A DNA stretch of 64,000 nucleotides from Cytophagales bacterium (GTDB lineage Bacteria; Bacteroidota; Bacteroidia; Cytophagales; Cyclobacteriaceae), in contig JADBYQ010000003.1 in assembly GCA_020402945.1 (NCBI GenBank), positions 62,001-126,000 of the forward strand. Direction: 5' to 3'. Within the stretch, counting starts at the first letter, position 1. The number at the start of each line of letters is the position of its first letter. The position numbers were made by a program, and so were the translations under genes. This document shows, one piece after another, positions 32,470-41,419 of the stretch. Below the pieces are notes generated by a model. That model saw only the letters and a program-made list of their open reading frames with translations. It was not told the origin of the DNA and ran no database searches.

Positions 32470-33540
32470 ATGTCAAGGCCGCATGTAAGTCGATTCAACA
32501 AAAGGAGGGCGCTCGTTCTAATGTGCGCAATAGCGGGAGTATATGCTATGCTGCTTGCCCTTCTCATGTACGCGGAGCAAGAATCGCCAGATAGAAAAAT
32601 GGTCACTTTTCAGGATGCCATATGGTATTTGATGGAAACGTTAACTACTGTAGGTTATGGTGATGTTTTGCCGGTAACCTATTGGGGGCGGATGGTAGGT
32701 CTGGTATTTTTAGTTCTGAATCTTGGTGTTTATGGTTTAATAATTGGACAGATAGCGAATTTTATGAGTACAGTACAAGAAAACAAGAAGTTGGGCCTCA
32801 GCGGAACCAGCTTCAAAAACCATGTGGTCATAATTGGATGGAATGATTTCGGCCGCTCAGTCATCAGCCACTTAGTGGGAGCAGGGAAACAGGTAGCCGT
32901 GGTTACCAAAGATCGAAACAACATAGATATGATCAGGGAGTATTATAATGAGGACAAAGTATACACCCTCTACTCTGACTATAACAATTTTGAGTTGATG
33001 GAAAAATCAAACATCGTAAATGCATCCATCGTATTCATTAACCTGAATGACGATACAGAAAAACTAGTATACATTATCAACATCAAAAAGCATTTTCCTA
33101 GTTTGAACTATGTAGTCACTTTAGACAACGGCAATCTAAAGAGCACATTTCAGGCAGCGGGTGTGATGTATACCATTTCAAAAAATGAAATTTCCTCCAA
33201 GCTGTTGGCCAGTTACATCTACGAACCCGATGTCGCGCTTTTCAGTGAAGAGCTGATCGCCTATGCCCACGAAGACCATGAGTACGATATGAAACAAGTG
33301 ATTGTAAAGGCTGATAACCCTTTTGCCGGAATGTACTACGAAAAGTCCTTTTTTGACCTCAAAAAGAGTTGCAACGTTGTGCTCATCGGTTTGGTAAAAA
33401 ATGTTGATGGAAAGAGAAAGCTCTTAAAGAATCCGGAAGGATCTTTAAAAATAGAGGTGGGCGACTACATGGTAATGATGATGGACGGCAAAGGTGCCGA
33501 CCTTCTTCGGAAGCAATTCCATATTGAGGAGGGGGTATAA
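32470..33540 (+). CDS. potassium channel with RCK (TrkA-N/TrkA-C) domains
   Basis: 356 residues. Two membrane helices (about 13-33 and 72-95) flank a pore loop with the K+ filter TTVGYGDV near residue 60. A cytosolic RCK domain follows (HVVIIGWNDFGRSVISHLVGAGKQVAVVTKD, Rossmann-like), then a C-terminal TrkA-C-type domain (KSCNVVLIGLVKNVDGKRKLL, GDYMVMM). The filter and gating ring suggest a ligand-gated potassium channel of MthK/Kch style. It follows the cytochrome gene by 68 bp on the same strand and ends at a bidirectional terminator. Confidence 0.93.
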   Translation: MSRPHVSRFNKRRALVLMCAIAGVYAMLLALLMYAEQESPDRKMVTFQDAIWYLMETLTTVGYGDVLPVTYWGRMVGLVFLVLNLGVYGLIIGQIANFMSTVQENKKLGLSGTSFKNHVVIIGWNDFGRSVISHLVGAGKQVAVVTKDRNNIDMIREYYNEDKVYTLYSDYNNFELMEKSNIVNASIVFINLNDDTEKLVYIINIKKHFPSLNYVVTLDNGNLKSTFQAAGVMYTISKNEISSKLLASYIYEPDVALFSEELIAYAHEDHEYDMKQVIVKADNPFAGMYYEKSFFDLKKSCNVVLIGLVKNVDGKRKLLKNPEGSLKIEVGDYMVMMMDGKGADLLRKQFHIEEGV

Positions 33541-33545
33541 AAAAC

Positions 33546-33579
33546 CAGGTCTTCCGCTTTGGGCAGAAGACCTGTTTTT
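33546..33579 (+). terminator. bidirectional rho-independent terminator
   Basis: CAGGTCTTC (33546-33554) pairs perfectly with GAAGACCTG (33566-33574), followed by TTTTT; a run of A before the left arm gives the same structure on the minus strand. It separates the convergent K+ channel and floA genes. Confidence 0.9.
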
Positions 33580-33597
33580 GATTTAGATAACAAATCT

Positions 33598-34581
33598 TTA
33601 TTTAGCTGGCGCGGTGCCTCCACTCTTTCCGGAGCCAGAAATCGAATTCCTCATTTCTGTGTCAGCCTGTACGTTCTGCATCTTATAATAATCCATCACA
33701 CCTAAGTTTCCATTGAGGAATGCTTGTGCAATAGACTTAGGGATTTCGGCTTCGGCTTCAATTACTTTAGCACGCGCTTCTTGCGCTTTTGCTTTCATCT
33801 CTTGCTCAACTGCTACGGCCATCGCTCTGCGCTCCTCAGCTCTTGCTTCGGCCACTCGCAAGTCAGCTGCTGCCTGATCTGTTTGCAATTTTGCGCCAAT
33901 GTTTGCACCTACATCCACATCGGCAATATCAATAGATAGGATTTCAAACGCAGTACCTGCATCTAACCCACGGGAAAGAACCAGTTTAGATATCTTATCA
34001 GGATTGGCCAACACTTCTTTATGTGAAGCAGCCGAACCGATCGAAGTAACGATTCCCTCTCCTACTCTAGCCAAAATAGTTTCTTCACCGGCACCACCGA
34101 CTAATTGTGCTAAGCTGGCACGTACGGTTACACGTGCAATGGCAATCAACTGAATACCATCCGCAGCTACGGCTGCTACCTTGGGTGTGTTAATCACTTT
34201 TGGATTTACTGAAATCTGAACAGCCTCAAAAACATTACGGCCTGCCAGGTCAATAGCCGTAGCTTGCTTGAAAGTCAGACTAATGTTTGCTTTATCTGCC
34301 GAGATCAATGCTTTAATAACATTTGGCACATCACCACCTGCAAGGTAATGGGTTTCCAAATCGCTAGGTGTTAAGGGGATGCCAGCTTTCGTAGCAGTAA
34401 TCAAAGAATTGACAATGATACTGGGCGGAATTTTGCGAAGCCTCATCCCGATTAGTTGGCCGATCGTAACTCTTACTCCGGAAAAAACAGCTGTAATCCA
34501 CAAGCCTACCGGCACAAAGTAGGTGAACATGAAAAACGCGATAATGCTGAGGAACACAATGAGAATAAATACTAAGTCCAT
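33598..34581 (-). CDS. floA: flotillin-like protein FloA
   Basis: 327 residues, the normal FloA (UPF0365) length. An N-terminal membrane hairpin (residues 1-45) leads into a PHB/SPFH domain ([25 protein letters not shown], then [27 protein letters not shown]), with an Ala/Glu-rich coiled coil ([40 protein letters not shown]) for oligomerisation. FloA scaffolds functional membrane microdomains. It follows nfeD by 13 bp on the same strand, the typical NfeD-FloA pair. Confidence 0.95.
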   Translation of the reverse strand: MDLVFILIVFLSIIAFFMFTYFVPVGLWITAVFSGVRVTIGQLIGMRLRKIPPSIIVNSLITATKAGIPLTPSDLETHYLAGGDVPNVIKALISADKANISLTFKQATAIDLAGRNVFEAVQISVNPKVINTPKVAAVAADGIQLIAIARVTVRASLAQLVGGAGEETILARVGEGIVTSIGSAASHKEVLANPDKISKLVLSRGLDAGTAFEILSIDIADVDVGANIGAKLQTDQAAADLRVAEARAEERRAMAVAVEQEMKAKAQEARAKVIEAEAEIPKSIAQAFLNGNLGVMDYYKMQNVQADTEMRNSISGSGKSGGTAPAK

Positions 34582-34594
34582 AATTTTTGCTTTT

Positions 34595-35065
34595 TTAGTT
34601 AATGGGTTCTATGATTATTTGGTTTGATACTATTTTAATTACTCGGATGCGACTACCACTATCCAAATAGTCGCCATTGGTTTTTACTTCCACAATTTGG
34701 TTGTTCAACTCCGCTTTACCTATAGGGCGCAAGGCAGATATTGTAGTACCCTCCATTCCAACCAACAACTGATCTAACTCCCCCTCATTTACTTTGCTTT
34801 TATTGGATGACTTGAGCGAAAACCGACTCCACATATTGGTGGTAAAAGAGAAATACAAAAGTCCACCACAGGCAACGGATGTGGTGCCCAACATCACCCA
34901 GCCGACTTCGCTGCCAAAGTACTTGAAGCTCAATCCAACACCCACTACCAAAAAACAAAAACCTATGATCCCTACCACTGTTGTGCCCGGAACAAAAATG
35001 ACCTCTGCCACGACCAAAACAAGGCCAAATACTACTAACGATATCACGGTTGACCACTCAGCCAT
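34595..35065 (-). CDS. NfeD family membrane protein
   Basis: 156 residues, a short NfeD without the protease domain. Three to four membrane helices ([51 protein letters not shown]), then a C-terminal OB-fold ([46 protein letters not shown]) typical of NfeD. Partner of FloA; probably helps assemble or stabilise flotillin microdomains. A TAGCTTTG element (complement of 35119-35126) matches the Bacteroidetes -7 box about 55 bp upstream, but no good -33 box accompanies it. Confidence 0.92.
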   Translation of the reverse strand: MAEWSTVISLVVFGLVLVVAEVIFVPGTTVVGIIGFCFLVVGVGLSFKYFGSEVGWVMLGTTSVACGGLLYFSFTTNMWSRFSLKSSNKSKVNEGELDQLLVGMEGTTISALRPIGKAELNNQIVEVKTNGDYLDSGSRIRVIKIVSNQIIIEPIN

Positions 35066-35200
35066 TTTTCTGATTGTCGATTTTACAATTAAGATTCTAG
35101 ATTTTGTGTTTCAGCCTTCAAAGCTACTATAAATTACTTGAACCATGTTTTAAACAATACTTTGAATTTGAAGTAATCAACAAGTCCAACATCTAAAATA

Positions 35201-36679
35201 TTAATACGCTCTCGCAAAAAACACTCGTTGACTAGAAAGCTTTCCTGAGAAGACGCACTTTCCATCCTCTTTTTCTCCGTCTAACGGAATACAACGAATA
35301 GTAGCTTTCGTTTCTTCCTTTATTTTCGTTTCTGTTTCCGCTGTCCCGTCCCAATGAGCCGACACAAATCCCCCTTTTTCATCGAGCACTTTTTTCAATT
35401 CATCATACGAATCGACTCTGGTTATTCTTTCATTTCTGAATTTTAACGCCTTCTGATAGATATTTTGCTGAATGTCTTCCAAAAGTTGAGCGATTTGACC
35501 TACTACCGAATCCATTTGCATTACTTTCTTTTCTTTCGTGTCTCTGCGTGCAACCTCTACCGTGCCGTTGTCCAAATCGCGTGGCCCAATAGCGATGCGA
35601 ACAGGCACCCCTTTCAGTTCGTACTCAGCAAACTTGAATCCTGGCTTTAAGTTATCACGATTATCAAACTTTACAGATAAGCCCAGAGCTCGCAATTCCT
35701 TGGCAATGCTTTCGGCTTTTGCCGAAACCTTGTTCAGTTCTTCTCCGCTTTTGAAAATAGGAATGATGACCACGTGAATGGGGGCCAACTTAGGAGGCAA
35801 TACCAATCCATCATCATCAGAGTGCGCCATGATCAATCCGCCAATCAAGCGAGTGCTTACTCCCCATGAAGTCCCCCACACTTTTTCAAGTTTTCCTTCT
35901 TTATTGGTGAATTGAACGCCAAAAGCATCCGCAAAATTCTGACCTAAAAAATGAGAAGTCCCTGCTTGCAACGCTTTTCCATCTTGCATCATCGCTTCGA
36001 TACAATAGGTATCAACAGCACCGGGGAAACGTTCTCCTTCTGACTTTTTTCCTTTAATCACCGGCATAGCCATAAATGTTTCGGCAAATTCTGCATACAC
36101 ATCTAACATCTGTTTTGTTTCAGCAACAGCCTCCGCGGAAGTGGCGTGTGCTGTGTGCCCTTCTTGCCAAAGAAACTCCGCAGTGCGCAAAAAAAGTCGA
36201 GTGCGCATTTCCCATCGCACTACGTTTGCCCATTGATTGATCAACAGAGGCAAGTCGCGATATGATTGAATCCATTTTTTATAGGTGCTCCAAATAATGG
36301 CTTCGCTGGTCGGGCGAACAACTAGTTCCTCTTCCAATTTCGCCTCAGGATCAACCATAAGCTTGCCCGGCCTGGTAGGATCCGTCTTTAACCGATAATG
36401 CGTTACGATTGCGCATTCCTTCGCAAAGCCCTCGGCATTTTTTTCCTCCGCTTCAAACAAGCTTTTGGGCACAAACAAAGGGAAATAGGCGTTTACATGC
36501 CCCGTATCTTTAAACATCTTATCCAATGCCTGTTGCATTTTTTCCCAAATGCTATACCCATATGGTTTGATTACCATACAGCCACGAACGTCAGAATTTT
36601 CAGCCAAATCGGCCTTTTTTACTAAGTCAATGTACCATTGCGAATAATCGTCTGCCCGGCTGGTGATCTCTTTTCCCAT
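35201..36679 (-). CDS. proS: prolyl-tRNA synthetase, archaeal/eukaryotic (ProS type 3)
   Basis: 492 residues, the short form without the editing insertion of the bacterial type. Class II signatures: [22 protein letters not shown], motif 2 [23 protein letters not shown], and motif 3 [20 protein letters not shown]. The C-terminal anticodon domain ([14 protein letters not shown]) and the extra C-terminal zinc-like/proS type 3 domain ending in Tyr (FFARAY) are present. Charges tRNA-Pro. Stands alone between nfeD and a divergent secreted-protein gene. Confidence 0.96.
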   Translation of the reverse strand: MGKEITSRADDYSQWYIDLVKKADLAENSDVRGCMVIKPYGYSIWEKMQQALDKMFKDTGHVNAYFPLFVPKSLFEAEEKNAEGFAKECAIVTHYRLKTDPTRPGKLMVDPEAKLEEELVVRPTSEAIIWSTYKKWIQSYRDLPLLINQWANVVRWEMRTRLFLRTAEFLWQEGHTAHATSAEAVAETKQMLDVYAEFAETFMAMPVIKGKKSEGERFPGAVDTYCIEAMMQDGKALQAGTSHFLGQNFADAFGVQFTNKEGKLEKVWGTSWGVSTRLIGGLIMAHSDDDGLVLPPKLAPIHVVIIPIFKSGEELNKVSAKAESIAKELRALGLSVKFDNRDNLKPGFKFAEYELKGVPVRIAIGPRDLDNGTVEVARRDTKEKKVMQMDSVVGQIAQLLEDIQQNIYQKALKFRNERITRVDSYDELKKVLDEKGGFVSAHWDGTAETETKIKEETKATIRCIPLDGEKEDGKCVFSGKLSSQRVFFARAY

Positions 36680-36865
36680 TATTTTTAGCTTGTCTTGCGT
36701 TTTGAACGCGCAAATATAGAAGGAATGCCAGTATCCTTTCGATCAGTGGTTTCCCAATATTAGAAATTAACCTACGGCTACATTTTCTCGACAAATTTGG
36801 TAACTTTCTATATCTAGAATGACTAGATTTACGTTAATAACCATAGAAACAATAAATTTATCTGT

Positions 36866-37984
36866 ATGAAAACGAGAATTGCTTTCCTTTTTCTTGCCTG
36901 CACCATGGTTCTTCCAACTGCTGTAGCGCAAACCAGAGAAGATGATGATATGTATTTTACTGCGAAAGATCGCGCTGTCTTGAATGCTGCATTGCAAAAA
37001 GAAAGGCAGGAAATTTTCGCCTCTTCGAATACAAGAAGAATCACCGAAAGTGAAACCGCTGCGACTATCAACCCAACAGATAGCTATTCTGCAAGAAATG
37101 TGAATCCGGAATATATTTCGGGCGCGAAAGTGGGAAGTAGTGTCAACGAAAGCACACAATATTTTACTCCAAACTATCAGCCAACTAGCGTGAATCAAAA
37201 TTTAGCCAGCAATTGTGCAAGCTGTGGATTTAATACTTTCAATAATAGCGGATTTCGCAACAGATTTTACAGCCCTTATGGCAGATTTGGAAACCCTTAC
37301 GGCATGGCAGGGATGGGAATGATGGGTATGGGCATGAACCCTTGGGGCTACAATAACTTTGGCATGATGGATCCTTGGATGATGAATGGTATGAATGGTT
37401 TCTATCAGCCTGGGTTTTCAATTGGTTTTGGATGGGGAAATGGGTGGAACAATTTTTACAACCCTTGGGGATTTAACAATTGGGGAATGAACTCTTTCTA
37501 CGGAGTAGGCTGGGGTAATGGCTGGGGTATGAACGGTTTTTATGGCAATGGATGGAACACATGGGGCAATCCTTGGGGTTGGGGTATAGGAACCACCGTG
37601 GTTATTGTAGATCGCCCAAGACCTAATTCATCGCGCGGTGAAGAGATAGATCGTTATTATAGTACGAATGGAAACCGTGGAGGTGGTAATTCAGGTGGTC
37701 GAGTTGCCACAACAGATAATTCTCAACAGTACTATAACAGGGCTTGGAGAAACGATACAGCCACACCGCAACGAGGCTCTACAACTTGGAACAATACCCG
37801 TTCTTATCAACAAAGCTACAATGGCTGGAACGACAATAGTACGAGAAGCAATTGGGGTGGATCCAATGGAGGAATCAACAACGGTGGATTCAGCGGTGGT
37901 CGTTCATCTGGATTTAGCAGTGGTGGCGGTGGAGCTGCTCCTAGCGGTGGTGGCGGTGGCGGAGCAAGAAGAGGAAGAGACTAA
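36866..37984 (+). CDS. secreted Gly/Asn/Trp-rich low-complexity protein
   Basis: 372 residues with a signal peptide (MKTRIAFLFLACTMVLPTAVAQ). Residues 25-110 are ordinary and charged; residues 130-240 are a low-complexity block of Gly, Asn, Phe, Tyr, Met and Trp (MGMMGMGMNPWGYNNFG, GWGNGWNNFYNPWGFNNW); residues 240-372 are Ser/Gly/Asn-rich with Trp, ending in poly-Gly and GARRGRD. One CxxC (NCASCGF) near 118. No enzyme fold. It could be an envelope or matrix protein. TAGATTTA at 36824 resembles a -7 box. Followed 32 bp later by a FadL-type porin gene. Confidence 0.75.
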   Translation: MKTRIAFLFLACTMVLPTAVAQTREDDDMYFTAKDRAVLNAALQKERQEIFASSNTRRITESETAATINPTDSYSARNVNPEYISGAKVGSSVNESTQYFTPNYQPTSVNQNLASNCASCGFNTFNNSGFRNRFYSPYGRFGNPYGMAGMGMMGMGMNPWGYNNFGMMDPWMMNGMNGFYQPGFSIGFGWGNGWNNFYNPWGFNNWGMNSFYGVGWGNGWGMNGFYGNGWNTWGNPWGWGIGTTVVIVDRPRPNSSRGEEIDRYYSTNGNRGGGNSGGRVATTDNSQQYYNRAWRNDTATPQRGSTTWNNTRSYQQSYNGWNDNSTRSNWGGSNGGINNGGFSGGRSSGFSSGGGGAAPSGGGGGGARRGRD

Positions 37985-38016
37985 CCTTTGGTTTTCAAAC
38001 CTAAAAATTGAAACTA

Positions 38017-39672
38017 ATGTGCATTAGGTGTTGGGGGCGATTGCTCGGTGTCATAGGTGTGTTCATTTCTGTTGACCTAAATGCCCAAAATTATTTCGTT
38101 GAACAGGCACTATTGTTTTCAAGACAGAGTGCTGGAGGAAGTGCCCGCATACAAGCAATGGGGGGTGCACAGGTTGCTCTTGGAGGTGATTTTAGTTCTG
38201 CCTTATCCAACCCCGCTGCGCTGGGAATGTATAATCGCAATGAAATAACAATTAGCCCAGCACTGACTTTTCAAAGTGCTGACGCCACCTACACCACGTG
38301 GGATTTTGATGCCAACAACGATATCTTCTCAACCAAAACAAATAACCCTTTTTCGAGTAGCAATGTAAGCTTACCCGGACTAAGTATTGTTTTTGGTGCA
38401 AATAAGAGTGACGAAAAAGCACCTTTTTTAGGAGGCACATTTGCCATTACCCTCAATCGCATAAATGATTTCAACGGAGGTTTTGAGTATCGAGGACAGA
38501 ATAATAGCAGCTCAATCATAGATTACTTCTTAGAAGCGTCCAATGGGTATACAAAAGATCAATTCAACCCACGATTTGATCCGAATAGAAGTCCGGCAGG
38601 ACAGGGCGATAACGTTAATACTCCCGCATATCTGGGATACAACAACTACTTGATCGGCCCAGCTAGTTCAGCAAACGACACAAATTACTACACTGATGTG
38701 ACTGGTAAGCCGTTCCAAAGTGAAATAGTAAAAACATCCGGTTCTCAAAATCAGTGGAACCTCTCATATGGTGCCAACTTCAATGACAAATTTTTTTTCG
38801 GGGGTGGGCTAGGGATCACCTCAGTAAGGTATGGTTATGACAAAACATATAGTGAAAACTATGAAGGGCAAACCATGCTGGCACCATGCAATGCGTGCTT
38901 TAACAACCTCAAATTAAAAGAAACCAGAACGACCACCGGCACTGGTATTAACTTAACACTTGGTGCTTTAGTAAAGCCGGTTGATTTTTTCCAATTTGGA
39001 TTGTCTTATGTGACTCCCACAGCTTACCAGCTTACAGATACCTACACAGCGAGTATGACCACGAGTTGGAATAACTATGACTATTTCGGCAATGGTCAGC
39101 GCAGATTGAACAACGAAAGTTACAGTACTGAAGATACTGATCCGGGTAACCCGACTGACCCAACCAGCTACAGCATGGTGACACCTTCGCGCTTTACTGC
39201 TGGCGCTGCCATTTTTATCCCTAAGAAAGGATTCATCACAGCCGATGTCGAATTCGTTAATTACAGCAAGGCAACGACAAGTAGTTTTACCGAGCAACTC
39301 TACAGCTTAACAATCGATGCTCCGAGTGAAGTAAACAACCGTATTAGTTCAAGATTTCAATCCGTCACCAATCTTCGGTTTGGCGCAGAATATCGGATTA
39401 ACAAATTCAGGCTGAGGGCGGGGTACAACATCATGGCCGATCCTTATGTGCGAAGACCAACCGATCGAATCAACTACTCGCTCACTAGCATGAACTCTAT
39501 TACCGGAGGGCTTGGTTACAGAGATTCAAAATTCTTTGTCGATGTGGCCGTTATTAACACTCAAGGTGTTGGCTATTATGTTCCGTATGCGGTAGATTCT
39601 CCTGTGAGCCCCTCAGTTGATTACAATAATTCAACAACTAGAATCCAGTTTACTGTCGGATTTCCTTTCTAG
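38017..39672 (+). CDS. FadL/TodX-type outer-membrane transport protein
   Basis: About 551 residues from ATG 38017; a TTG at 38008 adds three residues. Signal peptide ends near DLNAQN. The mature start NYFVEQALLFSRQSAGGSARIQAMGGAQVALGGDFSSALSNPAALGMYNRNEITISPAL carries the FadL N-terminal hatch signature (GS-R-xxMGGAxVAxGGD, SNPA). Amphipathic strands follow and it ends in FPF, as barrels do. Such proteins import hydrophobic compounds. It follows the low-complexity protein gene closely and its stop overlaps aroK by 4 bp. Confidence 0.88.
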   Translation: MCIRCWGRLLGVIGVFISVDLNAQNYFVEQALLFSRQSAGGSARIQAMGGAQVALGGDFSSALSNPAALGMYNRNEITISPALTFQSADATYTTWDFDANNDIFSTKTNNPFSSSNVSLPGLSIVFGANKSDEKAPFLGGTFAITLNRINDFNGGFEYRGQNNSSSIIDYFLEASNGYTKDQFNPRFDPNRSPAGQGDNVNTPAYLGYNNYLIGPASSANDTNYYTDVTGKPFQSEIVKTSGSQNQWNLSYGANFNDKFFFGGGLGITSVRYGYDKTYSENYEGQTMLAPCNACFNNLKLKETRTTTGTGINLTLGALVKPVDFFQFGLSYVTPTAYQLTDTYTASMTTSWNNYDYFGNGQRRLNNESYSTEDTDPGNPTDPTSYSMVTPSRFTAGAAIFIPKKGFITADVEFVNYSKATTSSFTEQLYSLTIDAPSEVNNRISSRFQSVTNLRFGAEYRINKFRLRAGYNIMADPYVRRPTDRINYSLTSMNSITGGLGYRDSKFFVDVAVINTQGVGYYVPYAVDSPVSPSVDYNNSTTRIQFTVGFPF

Positions 39673-40175
39673 AGATTGATTTCTTTTATGATCTTGTTGG
39701 AATCAATTTGATCTCCACGAATTGTAATACTTGCTTGCTTATAAAAGGAAAGCCGCTGCGAACGCAAAAATTCGATTTGATCTTTCAATCCGTCTATGCC
39801 ATTTGATTTTAGTAGGGGGCGCTCTTCTCCCTTTAATAAAACAATCCGTCTGGCAATTTCCATTGTAGGCACATCCAAAAAAATAGTCGTACCGGATTGG
39901 TTCATGTTAGCCATATTTTCAAAAAAGCAAGGCGCACCACCACCGGTAGCCATCACAAACGAAGAATCTGATTGACACAAAGACTTTAGAAGGTGAGCTT
40001 CAATCTTTCGAAAATACGGCTCCTTTTTTTCTTTAAAAATCTGAGGAATTGTTTTCATCTCTGCTTTTTCTATCTCCACATCTAAATCCACATAGGGCAG
40101 TTTCAAGGTAGCCGCCAGCTCTTTGGCTAATGTTGTCTTCCCTGAACCAGGAAGTCCAATCAAGAAAATCTTCAT
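39669..40175 (-). CDS. aroK: shikimate kinase
   Basis: 168 residues, the normal length. P-loop LIGLPGSGKTTLAKELA at the N-terminus, shikimate-binding DLDVEIEKAE with Asp, arginine in FRKIEAHLL, and the MATGGGAPCF loop. A lid GEERPLLKSNG follows. Phosphorylates shikimate in the aromatic pathway. The gene's 5' end overlaps the BT_3928-like gene by 4 bp, an arrangement that suggests co-translation. Confidence 0.95.
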   Translation of the reverse strand: MKIFLIGLPGSGKTTLAKELAATLKLPYVDLDVEIEKAEMKTIPQIFKEKKEPYFRKIEAHLLKSLCQSDSSFVMATGGGAPCFFENMANMNQSGTTIFLDVPTMEIARRIVLLKGEERPLLKSNGIDGLKDQIEFLRSQRLSFYKQASITIRGDQIDSNKIIKEINL

Positions 40176-41275
40176 TGAACTAATTTTAAAACTTCAGCTG
40201 AGGAAGGCGTGTCATTGTGATGCCAATTGCCCAATACGGTTCCTTTTTTCCAAAGTGCAATACCGGGATTAGACCGGATGATCGTTTTCAAAACGGTAGC
40301 ATCTGAATAATAGTAAGGCACTGCCAATTGATGCTCATGCCGAAAAGCCTCCATCTGCTCAGAGCTGGAAGAAGTCAACACAAAGCAATCTACCTTGCCT
40401 TCCAATTCCCTCGTCAGCTTTTTAATGGCTTCAATGTTTTCTACGGACGCTTTTTTCACATCATAGATGATGATTAATAATTTATCTCCATCAAAAGTAT
40501 ACTTTGTCTTGTCCTCCCCTTCAGGACTGGTGACTGCATAATCAGTAATCTTTGGTTTTATTTTGTCTTCATTCAAGACGCGGGATGAAACATAAGTATA
40601 TCCAGCTTCAGTAATATACTTGTCTGACTTCACTTCTTTTCCGTCCTTTTCAAAAGAGTACTCAATAATAGGCTGCTCTTCTGGAATCATCTGTTGTGGA
40701 ATTGTATTACCAATCCGATACGCTCTAAAATCAATGAAAGGCAAATGCTGGATGACGTAAATGCCCAGGAACAAACAGATCAACGTAGTAGCCACTACGA
40801 TGAAATTTCCTTCGCGTGTTCTCAACATAGCCTTGTAACTTTTGCGATACCAAAACAAATGAAGCACGAAAACCATAAGTACAATGTCCTTGGTAAAGGA
40901 CTCCCAGGGAGTGAGCTTAATGGCATCGCCAAAACAACCACAGTCTGTCACTTTATTAAAATAGGCAGAATAGAAAGTCAGAAACGTGAAGAATACCATC
41001 AAGGCAAGAAGCACCCAGGTAGTCAGATTCATTCGCCAATAAATCAGAATAGCAACGCCCAAAGCCAGTTCTAAAATGATCATGATCATTCCAATCTCCA
41101 GTGACCAGGGAATGAAATAATGAAAGAACGAACCAAAGTCTTCGGCAAATACTTCAAAATATTCTTCCATTTTGATTTGAGTGCCGATCGGATCGTTTAG
41201 CTTAATCAGACCTGAGAAAATGAAGAGTCCTCCTACAAAAAAGCGGGAGAATTGGTCAATGACTTTATTGAACAT
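40172..41275 (-). CDS. DoxX-type membrane protein, BT_3928-like
   Basis: 367 residues. Residues 1-165 carry four or five membrane helices of the DoxX/MauE type, with RFFVGGLFIFSGLIKLNDPIGT at the start and a CGCFGDAIKLTPW motif between helices 3 and 4 (two Cys). Another helix lies at about 160-180, then a soluble domain (YSFEKDGKEVKSDKYITEAG, then a thioredoxin-like KLLIIIYDVKKAS and a C-terminal NPGIALWKKGTVLGNWHHND). Its function is not established; redox or thiol-related envelope roles are suggested by the MauE-like CxC and thioredoxin-like tail. Translationally linked to aroK. Confidence 0.75.
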   Translation of the reverse strand: MFNKVIDQFSRFFVGGLFIFSGLIKLNDPIGTQIKMEEYFEVFAEDFGSFFHYFIPWSLEIGMIMIILELALGVAILIYWRMNLTTWVLLALMVFFTFLTFYSAYFNKVTDCGCFGDAIKLTPWESFTKDIVLMVFVLHLFWYRKSYKAMLRTREGNFIVVATTLICLFLGIYVIQHLPFIDFRAYRIGNTIPQQMIPEEQPIIEYSFEKDGKEVKSDKYITEAGYTYVSSRVLNEDKIKPKITDYAVTSPEGEDKTKYTFDGDKLLIIIYDVKKASVENIEAIKKLTRELEGKVDCFVLTSSSSEQMEAFRHEHQLAVPYYYSDATVLKTIIRSNPGIALWKKGTVLGNWHHNDTPSSAEVLKLVQ

Positions 41276-41419
41276 GTGTAAATTGATAAGGCTTCAAAAT
41301 AACGAAAAAATTACATTTAACCCCCATTAGGTTAATAGGCGTTGTTAAAGATTTATTAATTTGTTTTGGCACCGATTGGTAATTAAAAGTTCAATCTTTG
41401 TTCTTCAAATAAAAATTGC

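Noticed and set aside
36767-37198. Minus-strand open frame of 143 codons over the start of the secreted Gly/Asn-rich protein gene
   Set aside because: The plus-strand gene has a signal peptide and biased composition; the minus frame has no recognisable protein features.
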